Shown: in pieces, positions 62,261 to 64,000 of the stretch
Numbering within the stretch: the stretch's first letter is position 1
How the letters are laid out: each line of letters opens with the position of its first letter
Origin: JACIYW01 sp014359745
Lineage (GTDB): Bacteria > Pseudomonadota > Alphaproteobacteria > Rhodobacterales > Rhodobacteraceae
NCBI GenBank assembly: GCA_050433985.1
Contig: JBNPWE010000001.1
Span: 186,001-250,000 of the forward strand
Reading direction: 5' to 3'
DNA: 64,000 bases
Program-made: the position numbers and the translations under genes
The notes under the pieces: generated by a model
The model's input: only the letters and a program-made list of their open reading frames with translations
Told to the model about the DNA's origin: nothing
The model's database searches: none

Positions 62261-62596
62261 TCAGTCAGCCAGGCCCGGTTCGTCCAGCAGATGGCGGCCC
62301 GCGCGATCTTCCACCTCGATCACCCACAGGTCGGGATCATGGCCGCGCTGGCGGGCGATGGCGGCGTCCACCTCTGCCTCGGGGCCATCGGCCAGCACCA
62401 GCCAGTGGCGCGCGCCGCTCATCAAATCAAAGGATCGCTGGAATACCTGCGCCCGGCCATCCAGTGTGGACAGTTTCACCAGAACCGCCCCCGCCGTGGC
62501 ATCGCCCCGCGCCACCACGAAGGCCGGGATATTTGCCTGCGACAGGCGCGCAAGATAGGCGTGGACCCAGAAATCGGCGGTCAGACGCGGCAGCAT
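62261..62596 (-). CDS. DUF1491 family protein
   Basis: 111 residues: LTADFWVHAYLARLSQANIP, DATAGAVLVKLSTLDGRAQV, the conserved DGPEAEVDAAIARQRGHDPD and a terminal LDEPGL. Alphaproteobacterial family of unknown role. Its ATG shares a base with the era stop, so it is the distal gene of rnc-era. Confidence 0.9.
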   Translation of the reverse strand: MLPRLTADFWVHAYLARLSQANIPAFVVARGDATAGAVLVKLSTLDGRAQVFQRSFDLMSGARHWLVLADGPEAEVDAAIARQRGHDPDLWVIEVEDRAGRHLLDEPGLAD

Positions 62597-63513
62597 CAGT
62601 CACCGTCACGAAAATCGAGGCCCATTTCATCGTAGCGTTCGCTGTCATCCATCCATTGCGGCCGCACCTTGACCTGAAGGAACAGATGCACCGGGCGCCC
62701 GATGAATTCGGCAATTTCAGCGCGGGCGGCGGTGCTGATCGCCTTGATCGTTTCGCCCCGGTTGCCCAGCACGATACCCTTGTGGCCGTCGCGCGCCACA
62801 TAGATCACCTGCCCGATCCGGGTTGATCCGTCCTTGCGGTCTTCCCAGGTCTCGGATTCCACGGTCATCTGATAGGGCAGTTCCTCGTGCAGGCGCAGGG
62901 TCAGCTTTTCGCGGGTAATCTCGGCGGCGATCATGCGCATCGGCAGATCGGCGATCTGATCCTCGGGGTACAGCCACGGCCCTTCGGGCAGCGCGCCTGC
63001 CAGCCAGCGGCGCAGCGCCTCCACCCCGTGGCCCTTTTCGGCGGAAATCATGAAGGTTTCAACGAACGGGAAGGCCGCATTGGCCGATTCAGCCAGCGCC
63101 AGCAGGGTTTCGGCCTTCACCCGGTCGATCTTGTTGATGGCGAGCGCCACGGGGCGGCCCTCTGCCACGCGATCCTTCAGCGCATCGATGATGGCCTTGG
63201 TGCCTTCGGTCAGGCCGCGATGCGCCTCGATCAGCAGCACGATGATATCGGCATCCGCCGCCCCGCCCCAGGCCGCGGCCACCATGGCCCTATCCAGCCT
63301 GCGGCGCGGGCGAAACAGGCCCGGCGTATCGACAAAGACGATCTGCGATTGCCCCTCCATCGCCACGCCGCGGATGCGGGCGCGGGTGGTCTGCACCTTG
63401 TGGGTGACAATCGACACCTTGGCACCCACCATGCGGTTCAGCAGGGTCGATTTGCCCGCGTTGGGTTCACCGATCAACGCGACGAAGCCCGCGCGCGTGG
63501 CCTGGTCAGTCAT
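62596..63513 (-). CDS. era: GTPase Era
   Basis: 305 residues. G1 GEPNAGKST, G2-G3 region TTRARIRG and DTPGLFRPRRRLDRAM, G4 NKIDR, and the C-terminal KH domain (GQVIYVARDGHKGIVLGNRG). Assists 30S assembly by binding the 3' end of 16S rRNA. ATG 63513 overlaps the rnc stop by eight bases. The longer frame to 63825 is a shadow of rnc. Confidence 0.97.
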   Translation of the reverse strand: MTDQATRAGFVALIGEPNAGKSTLLNRMVGAKVSIVTHKVQTTRARIRGVAMEGQSQIVFVDTPGLFRPRRRLDRAMVAAAWGGAADADIIVLLIEAHRGLTEGTKAIIDALKDRVAEGRPVALAINKIDRVKAETLLALAESANAAFPFVETFMISAEKGHGVEALRRWLAGALPEGPWLYPEDQIADLPMRMIAAEITREKLTLRLHEELPYQMTVESETWEDRKDGSTRIGQVIYVARDGHKGIVLGNRGETIKAISTAARAEIAEFIGRPVHLFLQVKVRPQWMDDSERYDEMGLDFRDGD

Positions 63514-64000
63514 GATCCGCCTCTCTCTGCGCCAGCAGCGCCTTTGCGGCGGCCTGTTCGGCCTGCCGTTTCGATCCGGCGCGCGCCTGCGCGGCCGCGC
63601 CGTCATCCATCCGCACCTCAACTGTGAAGACCGGCGCGTGATCGGGGCCGTCGCGGCCCAGTTCCACATAGGCGGGCGGCTGTTGCCCGCGTGCCTGTGC
63701 CCATTCCTGAAGCGCGGTCTTGGCGTCACGCGCATCGGCATCCACCGCGCCGATACGGTCGGCCCAAAGCCGCAGCACCAGCGCCCGCGCGGCCTCGAAC
63801 CCGCCATCCAGATAGACGGCGGCAATCACCGCCTCCATCGCGTCGCCCAGAAGCGCGTTCTTGCGCCGTCCGCCGGAAAGCTGTTCCGACCGGCCCAGTT
63901 TCAGCACCTCGCCCAGGTCGATGGAGCGCGCGACATCGGCGCAGGTTTCCTTGCGCACCAGCGCGTTGAACCGGGGCGCCAGCTTACCCTCGGGGGCGGC
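63506..64000 (-). CDS. rnc: ribonuclease III, 5' truncated by the window edge
   Basis: At least 164 codons; the frame continues beyond 64000 (PEGKLAPRFNALVRKETCAD precedes the visible ATGs). Contains GDAMEAVIAAVYLDGGFEAA (the second half of the nuclease active site) and a C-terminal double-stranded-RNA-binding domain (DAKTALQEWAQARGQQPPAY, AGSKRQAEQAAAKALL). The start and the first nuclease signature are outside. Confidence 0.95.
   Translation of the reverse strand, partial: AAPEGKLAPRFNALVRKETCADVARSIDLGEVLKLGRSEQLSGGRRKNALLGDAMEAVIAAVYLDGGFEAARALVLRLWADRIGAVDADARDAKTALQEWAQARGQQPPAYVELGRDGPDHAPVFTVEVRMDDGAAAQARAGSKRQAEQAAAKALLAQREADHD

Overview
The window is a high-GC alphaproteobacterial chromosome segment, most likely from a Rhodobacteraceae/Paracoccaceae genome. 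The basis is protein-level familiarity (ScpA/ScpB, MreBCD-PBP2-RodA, hom-glpX-recJ, a DUF1127 protein, DUF1491, the TTG/GTG/ATGA start style) and gene order; no species can be named from the sequence alone. Nearly all of the DNA is tightly packed housekeeping sequence with short intergenic spaces.

Layout. 1-2.4 kb: end of nagZ, scpA, scpB and a small conserved gene. 2.7-6 kb: a SYLF-domain lipoprotein, a small protein, an M48 lipoprotein peptidase, a decayed IS630 element sitting exactly at the peptidase stop codon, and a GntR regulator. 6-9.3 kb: a membrane glycosyltransferase with an N-terminal c-di-GMP-type MshEN domain, and carA. 9.4-11.8 kb: yqeY, then leuA behind a leader peptide with four consecutive Leu codons. 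12.1-18.6 kb: the elongasome operon mreB-mreC-mreD-mrdA-rodA and a hydroxyacid dehydrogenase. 18.6-24.7 kb: tetR with a palindromic operator, a lipoprotein, hom, glpX, an IS481-like scar, recJ and tRNA-Glu.

24.67-35.16 kb: a 10.5 kb integrated element bounded by an 18-bp direct repeat of the tRNA-Glu 3' end. It has an integrase, a small HTH/replication-type operon and a complete phage head and DNA-packaging set (Nu1 and GpA terminases, portal, protease-capsid fusion, gpW-like and DUF2190 proteins), but no tail, lysis or classical repressor genes. This is the layout of a capsid-forming phage satellite (cf-PICI-like) and is the most interesting object here. Immediately beyond it (35.4-37.6 kb) is a lower-GC Panacea-antitoxin/two-TM-protein pair and a transposase fragment fused in frame to an unrelated protein.

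37.8-41.7 kb: gatC, gatA, an excalibur lipoprotein, an amidase with an apparent non-canonical start, RNase P RNA and rpmG. 41.8-48.6 kb: a Bax-inhibitor-1-like protein, a DUF1127 protein, a LysR regulator, a GtrA/GtrB-type glycan-modification pair with a 37-codon methyltransferase remnant between them, and a GMC oxidoreductase. 48.7-54.9 kb: murQ and an N-acetylglucosamine-type kinase (peptidoglycan recycling, fitting nagZ at the left edge), gltX, a zincin-like peptidase, a small lipoprotein, a porin and wrbA. 55-64 kb: a VTT membrane protein, dsbB, gpmI, an EnvC-like protein, ctpA, rppH, an MFS transporter, a DUF1491 gene, era and the start-truncated rnc.

A family of about 40-110 bp dispersed repeats (eight copies, two subtypes) recurs between genes. 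The long copies begin about 30-45 bp after a stop codon on the same strand, suggesting a 3'-UTR element.
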